NCBI GenBank assembly: GCA_963791615.1
Contig: CAWBTE010000006.1
Coordinates: 434,001-498,000, forward strand
Origin: CAILZL01 sp963791615
GTDB taxonomy: Bacteria; Pseudomonadota; Gammaproteobacteria; Steroidobacterales; Steroidobacteraceae
DNA: 64,000 bases
Reading direction: 5' to 3'
Below, one piece after another: positions 56,255-64,000 of this stretch. Made by a program: the position numbers and the translations under genes. The stretch's first letter is position 1. Each line of letters begins with the position of its first letter. The notes under the pieces are model-generated. The model ran no database searches and was not told the DNA's origin. It worked only from the letters and a program-made list of their open reading frames with translations.

Positions 56255-57640
56255 TCACTTTGCTTGCGTCTGCATATCCTTCAATACCTCGACAATCCGC
56301 GCAGCAACTTTCTCTGCGTCGCCCTGGGCGTATCTGGACCCCTGGGCTTCGTAGGTGATCTTGTCGAAAGCGCCCGCATCCGGCATGTACTTGGCGGCGC
56401 CATTGACCATGGTCATCACCACCGTGTTCTTGAAGGGTGACCTGGCCTTGATCTCCTGACCGGTTCTGGCTGACAACTCCGGCTGCAGACCCACAAACGC
56501 GACATCGCCTACCTGCATGATCCAGAACGGCACGGTGGTATCACCCTTCTTTACGAAGTCGTAACTCCTGGTGGCCCGCCGCGAATTGGGATCGGGACTG
56601 GAAGCAATTTCCGTAGCGGCAACATTTTCTTGAACCACTTTCAGTTGCGTATTGGCGGCGCTGGTCTTGATCTCTTCATTAACGCGAACCACTTCGGTGC
56701 CGAGACGCTCACCCAGCAAACCCACCAGCAGGTATCCGGCATCACCCGCATCGATGCGTCCGGGCTTGCCGTTCTTGTCCAGCGTATAGCGATGCGACAC
56801 CAGCAAAGGCGCCTGATCTCCTGCCGCGCCCACCAGGAACATCGACACCGAGCCGTATTGCTGCTCGACATGACGGGTGGCCGCGCCGGCCAGATCAGCC
56901 GTCACCGCCCGTCCACCACTCTTCATGATGGACTCGTTCATGATGGAAGGCTGCACGGCGTAATTCATCAACACGGCCAGCGGTTTGCCATCCGCGCCGT
57001 CCACGCGCACCACGCCCACGCTCTTGTCAGAGTGACCGAGTTCATTGGAGCCCAGCCACCAGCCGTCGGCGGTCTGCACATCACGACTGACATTGACGTG
57101 GCTGGTGCCGGCGCCAAAGCCAATCCGGGCGTCCTGCATATTCTTGACTGCGTCCTCGGTGGCTTTTTGCACCGCACTGCTGAGCGATGCGAATAACTGG
57201 TTGTGTCGAGGCACATCCTCGGGATTGCGCGGCGACAACGAGATGTGCGGCGCGGAGAAGGTGTGGCTGACGCCGATCAACACATTGTCGGGAGCCACCT
57301 TGCCAGTGGTGCTGACAATCTGCCGCAACTTGTCCATCACTGGTTGCTGCAGGGAAGTCTGATCCACCACCAGCATCCCCACGCGGGTTGCGCCGTTATC
57401 GAACAACACCACCCTGGCTTGCAGCGCGTCGCGCACTTCGGTGAAGTTCTCGACCGGCAAGACCCCGGCATCGATGGTTATGGCGGATTGCCCCGCGCCG
57501 GCCTTGAAAACCCGGGCGGTGTCCGCTGCCAGCGATACCTGGGTGACCAGCATGGCGCACGCTGCCACCACCAGGGACTGTGCAATTTTTTGCAGCCACG
57601 AGCCATTGTGATGGCGGGCGCGACATAGGGTATTGGTCAT
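56255..57640 (-). CDS. Secreted neutral/alkaline ceramidase-like protein, copy 2
   Basis: 461 residues. Signal region WLQKIAQSLVVAACAMLVTQ. Ceramidase-like N-terminal domain: QSAITIDAGVLPVENFTEVR, ARVVLFDNGATRVGMLVVDQ, NVLIGVSHTFSAPHISLSPR, IGFGAGTSHVNVSRDVQTAD and FLVGAAGDQAPLLVSHRYTL. Where copy 1 has THDHNAP, this one has SHTFSAP, so one His of the likely metal site is Phe. An AGGA ribosome-binding site precedes the ATG. It lacks the mutarotase-like partner. Substrate unknown; the altered site may mean changed or lost activity. Confidence 0.78.
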   Translation of the reverse strand: MTNTLCRARHHNGSWLQKIAQSLVVAACAMLVTQVSLAADTARVFKAGAGQSAITIDAGVLPVENFTEVRDALQARVVLFDNGATRVGMLVVDQTSLQQPVMDKLRQIVSTTGKVAPDNVLIGVSHTFSAPHISLSPRNPEDVPRHNQLFASLSSAVQKATEDAVKNMQDARIGFGAGTSHVNVSRDVQTADGWWLGSNELGHSDKSVGVVRVDGADGKPLAVLMNYAVQPSIMNESIMKSGGRAVTADLAGAATRHVEQQYGSVSMFLVGAAGDQAPLLVSHRYTLDKNGKPGRIDAGDAGYLLVGLLGERLGTEVVRVNEEIKTSAANTQLKVVQENVAATEIASSPDPNSRRATRSYDFVKKGDTTVPFWIMQVGDVAFVGLQPELSARTGQEIKARSPFKNTVVMTMVNGAAKYMPDAGAFDKITYEAQGSRYAQGDAEKVAARIVEVLKDMQTQAK

Positions 57641-57757
57641 CCTGCTTCCTGATTAACGTCGGTATAAAACCGGGATAAAACATCATTCTCCAGTTACGGC
57701 GGTGGCGCACCATTCGATGTCTGCGCTGAGCGATCAGTTTTTGTCCAGACTGGCTGC
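57641..57757. promoter_or_regulatory. Leader of ceramidase-like copy 2, with an element at 57706-57752
   Basis: CGCACCATTCGATGTCTGCG, then GCGATCAGTTTTTGTCC, about 66-110 bases before the start codon. Similar in order and sequence to 50454-50501 upstream of receptor 4. A weaker resemblance on the minus strand occurs near 42985-43010. Confidence 0.4.
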
Positions 57758-57919
57758 CAGGGAAGCTCTGATTAACCTGCCACTGTCATTTCGACCCCTT
57801 CGACTTCGCTCAGGACAGGCTCTGGGAGAAATCTTGTAAGTGCCTGATCTTGTGCTTATGCAGAAATGAAAGATTTCTCGCTACGCTCGAAATGACAGGT
57901 CAATCAGCGCCTCCTTGGC
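57758..57919. repeat. REP-like palindrome (GTCATTTCGA type), copy 2
   Basis: GGGAAGCTCTGATTAACCTG and CTGTCATTTCGA on the left are matched by the complement of GGAGGCGCTGATTGACCTGT with CATTTCGA on the right (57888-57919). It shares the core with 38464-38590. Non-coding; it occupies the gap before the DHA2 transporter. Confidence 0.72.
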
Positions 57920-58036
57920 AACCAGAAAACATATCTTTGGTGAATATTTCCGCCAAACTGATTACGAACCCGGCAACATTGCCCGTTCAAATGCCATATG
58001 AGCCGACAGGGCTGCGATCAGGAGTGTGCAAACAAC

Positions 58037-59404
58037 ATGCAACAAACAAGTGACGGTCTGCCCCTGCCGCGTCGTTATGCGGCCATCCTCGCCCTGTCGC
58101 TGGGCACGTCGGTGGTGGCCACTGACGGTGTCATTATCAATGTGGCCCTGCCCACCATCGCGCGCGATCTTGGGGTGGCGCCGTCATCAGCGGTGTTGCT
58201 GGTCACGGTGTATCAGCTGGCGCTGGTGATGCTGTTGCTGCCGTTCTCGGCGCTGGGCGCGCGCATCGGTTTACGACGACTGTATCAATATGGACAACTG
58301 GTGTTCGCAGTCGCCACAGTGCTGTGCTTCTTCGCGCGCAGTCTGCCGTTTCTGCTGGTGGTGCGCACCATTCAGGCGCTGGGTGCGGCGGCTACCCTGA
58401 GCGTGTCCACTGCGCTGATCCGCTCGGTGTATCCCTCAACACAACTGGGTCGCGGCATGGCCATCAACAACGTAGTGGTGTCCAGTGCAACGGCGCTGGC
58501 CCCGACGCTGGCTGGACTGGTGCTGCTGGTGGCGCCCTGGCCGTGGTTGTTCGCAGTCGCCACGCCGTTGGCGTTCTTTTCGCTCTGGCTCGGCAAGCAA
58601 TCGCTGCCTGAACCCCAGCCACTCAAGGAACCCTACGATGTGCTGGGTGCGTTGCTGTGCGCGCTGACCTTCGGACTGATCATTGCCGGACTGGAGAGCA
58701 CGGTGCATGGCGACTCGCCGGTGGTATCACTGGCCATCATCACGGCAGGCGTGGTGATCGCAGTGGTGTTTGTGCGCCATGAGTTGCGCGAAGCCAACCC
58801 CATTCTGCCGGTGGACTTACTGTCCCGTCCGGTGCTGGCGTTGTCCGCCGGTAGTTCGGTGCTGGCCTTTATCGCCTCCATGGCATTCCTGTTGTCCCTG
58901 CCCTTCCGTCTGCAACAGCACTATGGTTTTACGCCTGCCGAAGTCGGCGCGGTGATCACGCCGTGGCCGCTGACCATGATGGTGGTCGCGCCGCTGGCCG
59001 GCATGCTGTCGGATCGTTTCCCGGCCAGTATTCTCGGCAGCATCGGCATGGCCATCGCCACCACCGCCTTGCTGTTGATGGCGTTTCTGCCGGTCGATGC
59101 CGTACACATTGATATCGCCTGGCGCATGGGACTGTGCGGCGCCGGTTTTGGTCTGTTCTTCGCACCCAATGCACGCCTGATGGCTGCTTCAACACCATTG
59201 GCGCGCGCTGCATCGGCGGGTGGGCTGATTTCCACTACCCGCCTGACCGGTCAGGCGCTGGGTGCAACCTTGATGGCTGCATTGCTGGCCATGCAGGTGG
59301 GTGATGGTCGTGTACCGGCCATAGTGGCGGCATCGCTGGCAGCGATTGCCGGACTGTTCAGCGTGGCGCGATTGAACACTGGGTTACGTGAATCGTCCGG
59401 GTAA
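58037..59404 (+). CDS. DHA2-family (EmrB/QacA-like) MFS transporter
   Basis: 455 residues from the ATG at 58037 with about 14 predicted helices. Signatures: LGTSVVATDGVIINVALPTI at the first helix, LVTVYQLALVMLLLPFSALG, then ARIGLRRLYQYGQLVFA (motif A region). RTIQALGAAATLSVSTALIR is motif B-like and GMAINNVVVSSATALAPTLA follows. The family exports drugs, dyes or toxic aromatics with protons. In this setting it might expel inhibitory phenolics, but that is inference. It is convergent with the MHS-type carrier at 59460. Confidence 0.88.
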   Translation: MQQTSDGLPLPRRYAAILALSLGTSVVATDGVIINVALPTIARDLGVAPSSAVLLVTVYQLALVMLLLPFSALGARIGLRRLYQYGQLVFAVATVLCFFARSLPFLLVVRTIQALGAAATLSVSTALIRSVYPSTQLGRGMAINNVVVSSATALAPTLAGLVLLVAPWPWLFAVATPLAFFSLWLGKQSLPEPQPLKEPYDVLGALLCALTFGLIIAGLESTVHGDSPVVSLAIITAGVVIAVVFVRHELREANPILPVDLLSRPVLALSAGSSVLAFIASMAFLLSLPFRLQQHYGFTPAEVGAVITPWPLTMMVVAPLAGMLSDRFPASILGSIGMAIATTALLLMAFLPVDAVHIDIAWRMGLCGAGFGLFFAPNARLMAASTPLARAASAGGLISTTRLTGQALGATLMAALLAMQVGDGRVPAIVAASLAAIAGLFSVARLNTGLRESSG

Positions 59405-59459
59405 GGAAGGTCGATAGTCAGACCTGCGCCAGAGTAAAGATGCGCAGGATTTGCAAGTC

Positions 59460-60810
59460 TTATATTTGCGCGTCCCCGACACTGACTCGTTGTTTTTGCA
59501 ATGAGCCTGTTGGTGACGTCTCACGCAAGAAGAGACAGGCGATCAATGAAATGAAGATGCCAGCAGAGACATAGTAGAAATAACCTTGCTCCCACCCGGC
59601 GTTCTTGAACTGCAAACCAACGAACTCGGCCGAACCGCCAAACAAGGCAACCACCAGTGCATACGGAATGCCAATGCCCGCCGCGCGCACTTCTACCGGG
59701 AACAGTTCGGCCTTCACCAGAGCATTGACTCCTGAGTAACCACTGGCGATGAGCAAGGTCAGCAGCACGAAACCCATGGCTTCGGGCACCGTTTGCGCAG
59801 CCGCGATTGAATTCAGCAGCGGCACAGTGAACAAACTGCCGCAGATGCCAAAAGCGATCAGCAGCGGTTTACGGCCGATCCGGTCGGACAGCGCACCCAT
59901 GATGGGCTGCAGCGCCATGAAGCTCAGAATCATCATCAGCGACATCAGCGTCGACTGTTCCTTGGTGAAGCCCGCGGTATTCACCAGGAATTTTGGCATA
60001 TAGACACTGAAGGTGTTGACAGCGAGCGTGCCACCCAGCGTCATGCCGATCACCAGCGCGATCTGTCTGGGATGCGACATCAACAAGCGCAAGGGATTGA
60101 CCGCTACTTTCTTGTGCGCAACATTTTCTTCAAACTCCGGGCTCTCGATGATGCCCCGGCGAATGATCATGGCCACGACCGCAAACGCAGCACCGATAAC
60201 GAAGGGAATACGCCAGCCCCACGCATGCAACTGCTCCGACGTGAGCAGAACGTACTGAAGCAACAGCAACACCAGGATCGCCATGAGCTGGCCGCCCAGC
60301 AAGGTCAGGTAATGGAAGCTGACAAAGAAACCACGCCGCGCTTTCGGCGCAACCTCCATGAGATACGCGGCGCTGGTTCCATACTCACCTCCCACACTCA
60401 ATCCCTGAAACATGCGCGCCAGCACCAGCAGCACCGGCGCGGCGATCCCGATGGTCGCGAAACCCGGCGTGAGTCGCGACCAGCAATGAACCTCCACACA
60501 TCATGTAAACAGACAGCGTCAGCGCGGCCCGCCTGCCCTTGCGGTCGGCATACCAACCGAACAAGACCGCACCGAGCGGCCGCATGACGTACCCGACCGC
60601 AAACACGGCGGCGGTGCTCATCAGTTGCGCGGTCTGATTTCCTTCCGGGAAAAAAGCATGCGCGAAATAAAGGGAGAAAGTGGAAAACGCCAGCCAGTCA
60701 TACCATTCGACCAGGTTGCCGATTGCACCACCGAAGATGGAGCGCAGACGTCGTGATGGGGGCACCGCTACACCAGCAACTGACTCGACTCCACTCATGC
60801 TCATAGACAC
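59460..60810 (-). CDS. MFS metabolite:H+ symporter (MHS/ProP-like), one frameshift
   Basis: N-terminal frame from about 60810: IFGGAIGNLVEWYDWLAFST, MRPLGAVLFGWYADRKGRRA. The frame breaks near 60478, then LTPGFATIGIAAPVLLVLAR, MFQGLSVGGEYGTSAAYLME, GWRIPFVIGAAFAVVAMIIR, LQPIMGALSDRIGRKPLLIA and GGSAEFVGLQFKNAGWEQGY. Both halves of a 12-helix carrier are present. Same subfamily as the broken gene at 8999-10322. It likely takes in a carboxylate released by the exported enzymes. A ribosome-binding site is not obvious. Confidence 0.83.
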
Positions 60811-60888
60811 CTGAAATCAGAAATTGAAGCACTCGCCAGCGGTGCACCTTGAACATACTTCAGGTGGTGATGACCTGAACCCAGATCA

Positions 60889-61389
60889 TCATTGGGATAA
60901 GGTTCCGGTCATCTTTCGCTTCACAACCAGCGCCAACGGGACGGTATAGAAGAAGTGCGACATGACGCCGCCGATCGCGACCACCGGGTCATAGTAGTTC
61001 GGGTGATTGTCGGAGGCAGTCATGATCAATACGCGCATGATTACCCAGGCGAACGCTGCAAAAAACAGCGCGACAAAAGTGGCCTCGTAACCGCGCTTGC
61101 GAAAGTACGGCCATATCAACGCGAACAGGATGCCCCACGCAATGGCAACGACAAAGTGAATGCTGGTGCCGATCACATAGGCTAGCCAGCCAAGCGAGTC
61201 CTGCACATCCTTGCCGAATACCAGACCCACAGCGTTACGCGGAATACCGGCCAACGGCATCAAGTGCTGCGCACCCACCCACACAAACGCTTCGTAAATC
61301 CAGATGATGACTCCGCCCACCAGACCACCGGTCATCCCGGCCTGTATCGTGAGTTTGCGATCAGCTTTGTCTGTTGTATCGGTTGTCAT
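60889..61389 (-). CDS. Small inner-membrane protein, YagU/DUF1440-like
   Basis: 166 residues from the ATG at 61389. Four predicted helices: QAGMTGGLVGGVIIWIYEAF, LAYVIGTSIHFVVAIAWGIL, ATFVALFFAAFAWVIMRVLI and AIGGVMSHFFYTVPLALVVK. The GGLVGG...EAFVWV entry, the HFVVAIAWG centre and the late His-Phe-Phe-Tyr are consistent with the YagU family, which has been linked to acid stress. Function unproven. It lies 78 bases after the fifth receptor gene and upstream of the MHS carrier on the same strand. Confidence 0.65.
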   Translation of the reverse strand: MTTDTTDKADRKLTIQAGMTGGLVGGVIIWIYEAFVWVGAQHLMPLAGIPRNAVGLVFGKDVQDSLGWLAYVIGTSIHFVVAIAWGILFALIWPYFRKRGYEATFVALFFAAFAWVIMRVLIMTASDNHPNYYDPVVAIGGVMSHFFYTVPLALVVKRKMTGTLSQ

Positions 61390-61467
61390 TGTTATGCACC
61401 ACTGTAAAGCTTTTTGATCGCAACGAGCTGAGCGCCGCAACTCCTGCGAGTTGCGGCGCCAGGATCA

Positions 61468-63918
61468 TCAGAACTTTGCAGACAGGGTAATGCCAAAGTA
61501 GCGATCAAAATCGCGTGGAATTGCTTGAGCGACCGCACCCGCGCCACCGACGGAACCGGAGATACGGCGCAGGCTGGCTACGTAGTGCTCGTCGAACAGA
61601 TTCTTCACGAACAATGTCGCCTTGTATTTCTCGCTCGGCGAGCTGAGGCCGAAGCTTGCATTGGCCACACCGTAAGACGGCCGTATCCACGGCGAATTCG
61701 GATTGGTTGCATCCGCAAGGTTGGTGAATAACGTCTTCGACGTATAGCTGTAGTTGCCGGCCAACGACGCACCCCATTGACCAATTCCAAAATCATGGAT
61801 TGCGCTCAACCCGAACTTTCGCTCCGGTGCATTAAGCGGAACGCCACCCTTCAGATTGACGGTCGAACTGACAAACAGATCGCCAAATTCTGCTTTGCCG
61901 AATTCCGCATTGGCCGACAGCGTCAGACCGTCAACTGGCCGGACACTCACTTCGACTTCCACACCATCGGTGAAGAGCTTGCCCGCCGAACGCAGGACAG
62001 GTGCTCCCGAACCGTCGGTGCCTTGAGAGGCGGTCTGATAACCAGTGAACAGTGTGTCGTAGTAGGTGACATTGAACGTCAGCCGACGGTCCAGATAACT
62101 GCTCTTGAGACCAACTTCCCACGCACGCGACTCTTCCGGCGCAACTGGGCTCGCATCGAACCCTGCCTGTGACACATAGATATCGGCATCCACTGCCTGA
62201 CCCTTGTAGCCTTTGGCCCAGGATGCGTAGACCAGCATGTCGGGGTTGAACTCATACTTGGCAGTAAACTTGCCGATCAATGCGCTGTCGCTGAACTTGC
62301 GAACCGCATTGAATTGTGGCGTACCCATATTCGCGCCCGGCGCCACTTGTCCCGCAGGATTGGTTCCCGCACCGCCCCCGATGTGATCACCATTGGGGCC
62401 GGTCACCTTCTTGTGCACAAACTTCAGCGTATCTTGCAGATAGCGAAAGCCGGCAGTCAGCGTCAGGCCGGAGGCCGGACGCAAGTTGAAATTACCAAAG
62501 ACCGCCTTGTTGACCGTGTCGACTTTGGTAATCGTGTCCGCCAGAACATAGGCTGTGTCCCGGGCCACCACAACAGTCGTTGGTGTTGGAAAGGTAACAT
62601 TGCCGGCAATGTTGGAGCGCACACCTGCAATGGTCAGGTCGCGTTCGACTGCGGAGTCGTAGTAATAGAGGCCGAGGAGATAGTCAAAGGCGCCATCACC
62701 CGGCGAGGTGAGCCGGAATTCCTGAGTGAACGTATCATTCTGCTCGAGGCTGTTACTTTCACCGCATACATCGCCGCGACATGAAAAGCTCAATGGATTA
62801 AGCAGCAAATTATCAAGCAGCGTCGTGGCTGCGGCTTGACTGATGCCCGGGTTGGTGGCGCGAAACAGCTGCTGCGCGGTTACACCAGTGAAGGGAGCGT
62901 TGGTGCCGTCGCGATCCCGGATCGCAAAATCGTCGTACTGACGATAGGCAGTCAGCGAGGTAAATGTCAGGTCCTGTACGTCAAAATTGGCTTCGAGACT
63001 GACGCCGCGATTCTTCTGATAACCCTCTTGTAGCGTGTTGAAATTGACCTGGGTACTGTCGGGACCAATTGCGGCACCGGTAAACGCTGCGGTGACGTTG
63101 CCCGAAGCGGCCGGTATTAGGACGGGCTCGCCACAGCAATCAGCTTCACGATAGGTGTAGTCTGCTGCCAGCATCAGATTGATTCCGTCAGCCGGCTCGA
63201 ACTCCAGCTTGCCGCGGACGCCATGGCCTTTGACGTTGTTCACCGTCTTGCCGGTGGCGACGTTGGTGACCTGGCCATCAGCGGTTTTGTAGTAACTGTA
63301 GAGACGGTAAGCGATCTTGTCGTTCACAGGACCGGTGAGCATCAGCGTGGCATTGTGGTCATTGTCTTCAGCAAGGGTGTATTCACCTTTGCCCTCAAAC
63401 TCATTCCGGTTCGGCCGCTTGGTCACGATGCTGACCGCACCGGCCGAAGCGTTCTTGCCCTGCAACGTACCCTGCGGCCCGTTCAGCACTTCTACTCGTT
63501 CCAGATCGCCCAGGCCGTCAAAGGCTGCGCCCGGACGCGTATATACAACGCCGTCAACAATCGTCGATACACTGGGCTCAACCCCGACCGAGAAGGACTC
63601 CGATCCCACGCCGCGGATGGAAAAATTGAACAGGCGCGCTTCGTCAGCAGCCTGAAAATTGAGTGATGGCGCAAACTGCTGGAAATCCTTGATCTGCAGG
63701 ATTTGCTGTTTTTCCATGGTATCGGCGGTCACGGCAATGATGCTCGCGGGAACGCTTTGCAGCCTTTCCTCGCGTTTATTCGCGGTGACGAGGATTTCCT
63801 CCAGTTCGCCGATGCTGGGCGCAGTGGCGGCAGTTTGGGCGATCGCCGGATTGCTCGCGAACAAAACGGAGGCGCCCGCGTAAAGCGCAGTGGCCGCAAA
63901 AATATTTCTGGTACTCAT
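61468..63918 (-). CDS. TonB-dependent outer-membrane receptor 5
   Basis: 816 residues from the ATG at 63918 with a GGGG-type ribosome-binding site and signal peptide (MSTRNIFAATALYAGASVLF). TonB box/plug: GELEEILVTANKREERLQSV, IKDFQQFAPSLNFQAADEAR, VEVLNGPQGTLQGKNASAGA. Barrel: LTSLTAYRQYDDFAIRDRDG, ASWAKGYKGQAVDADIYVSQ, LFVKNLFDEHYVASLRRISG, end FDRYFGITLSAKF. The EEILVTA and QGTLQGKN style places it in a different receptor class from receptors 1, 2 and 4 (sphingomonad-type FyuA/IroN-like). Intact, unlike receptors 2 and 4. Substrate unknown. Confidence 0.93.
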   Translation of the reverse strand: MSTRNIFAATALYAGASVLFASNPAIAQTAATAPSIGELEEILVTANKREERLQSVPASIIAVTADTMEKQQILQIKDFQQFAPSLNFQAADEARLFNFSIRGVGSESFSVGVEPSVSTIVDGVVYTRPGAAFDGLGDLERVEVLNGPQGTLQGKNASAGAVSIVTKRPNRNEFEGKGEYTLAEDNDHNATLMLTGPVNDKIAYRLYSYYKTADGQVTNVATGKTVNNVKGHGVRGKLEFEPADGINLMLAADYTYREADCCGEPVLIPAASGNVTAAFTGAAIGPDSTQVNFNTLQEGYQKNRGVSLEANFDVQDLTFTSLTAYRQYDDFAIRDRDGTNAPFTGVTAQQLFRATNPGISQAAATTLLDNLLLNPLSFSCRGDVCGESNSLEQNDTFTQEFRLTSPGDGAFDYLLGLYYYDSAVERDLTIAGVRSNIAGNVTFPTPTTVVVARDTAYVLADTITKVDTVNKAVFGNFNLRPASGLTLTAGFRYLQDTLKFVHKKVTGPNGDHIGGGAGTNPAGQVAPGANMGTPQFNAVRKFSDSALIGKFTAKYEFNPDMLVYASWAKGYKGQAVDADIYVSQAGFDASPVAPEESRAWEVGLKSSYLDRRLTFNVTYYDTLFTGYQTASQGTDGSGAPVLRSAGKLFTDGVEVEVSVRPVDGLTLSANAEFGKAEFGDLFVSSTVNLKGGVPLNAPERKFGLSAIHDFGIGQWGASLAGNYSYTSKTLFTNLADATNPNSPWIRPSYGVANASFGLSSPSEKYKATLFVKNLFDEHYVASLRRISGSVGGAGAVAQAIPRDFDRYFGITLSAKF

Positions 63919-64000
63919 CAGTATTTCCCCTTGGTTATTGGTTATCGACATATCTAAAGACTGCTTGCTGAAGACAACTCTGCCGGACCCGCGCGCGTCG

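Noticed and set aside
1..64000. tRNA, rRNA, riboswitch or integrase genes
   Set aside because: None could be recognised by eye on either strand, so no integrated-element boundary is claimed.

Overview
The window looks like a chromosomal accessory (catabolic) region of a moderately GC-rich Gram-negative bacterium. Five TonB-dependent outer-membrane receptors, an ECF sigma/FecR surface-signalling pair, Tat- and Sec-exported enzymes and many palindromic REP/MITE-like repeats suggest a Gammaproteobacterium of the Steroidobacteraceae/Xanthomonadales type. That placement is inferred from gene style only; no rRNA, tRNA or marker gene is present.

Layout. 1-4.7 kb: a broken ManD/RspA-type sugar-acid dehydratase, a PepSY membrane protein, a secreted lactonase-like propeller and a GlcG/HbpS-like protein. 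4.9-12.9 kb (all minus): carboxylesterase, class II aldolase-like protein, MmgE/PrpD protein, a broken MFS carrier, a two-gene chromate transporter and an AAHS-type MFS carrier. 13.1-14.7 kb (plus): a solute-binding protein and a twin-ABM monooxygenase-like protein. 14.7-20.5 kb: TonB receptor, DUF6152, unknown secreted protein, carboxylesterase. 20.9-26.0 kb: secreted unknown, dienelactone hydrolase, MBL hydrolase, and an alpha/beta-hydrolase fused to an MBL domain. 26.3-31.9 kb: a second receptor/DUF6152/unknown module flanked by a full cupin gene and an internally deleted copy of it. 32-40.3 kb: FecI, FecR, STN-TonB receptor, tannase/feruloyl esterase and a YVTN propeller, a classical signal-controlled uptake and hydrolysis unit. 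40.4-47 kb: mutarotase-like and ceramidase-like proteins, alpha/beta hydrolase, FucP-like sugar carrier, amidohydrolase. 47.4-53.5 kb: a fourth receptor, a small secreted protein and a winged-helix/TolB-propeller regulator. 53.9-64 kb: tandem Tat-exported aldo/keto reductase-like proteins, a second ceramidase-like protein, DHA2 and MHS carriers, a small membrane protein and a fifth receptor.

How it may work: receptors import bulky oligomeric or ester-linked (plant-polyphenol or glycoside-like) compounds; exported esterases, tannase, lactonase and amidohydrolase cleave them in the periplasm; MFS carriers take products across the inner membrane. The substrate is inferred, not shown.

About fourteen genes carry one or more reading-frame breaks although the fragments stay well conserved. 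Several breaks are repaired by adding one G or C back to a GG or CC pair, so sequencing or assembly error is likely for many. One receptor (28.3-31.3 kb), one MFS gene (9.0-10.3 kb) and the winged-helix gene (51.2-53.5 kb) are damaged enough that true decay is possible.
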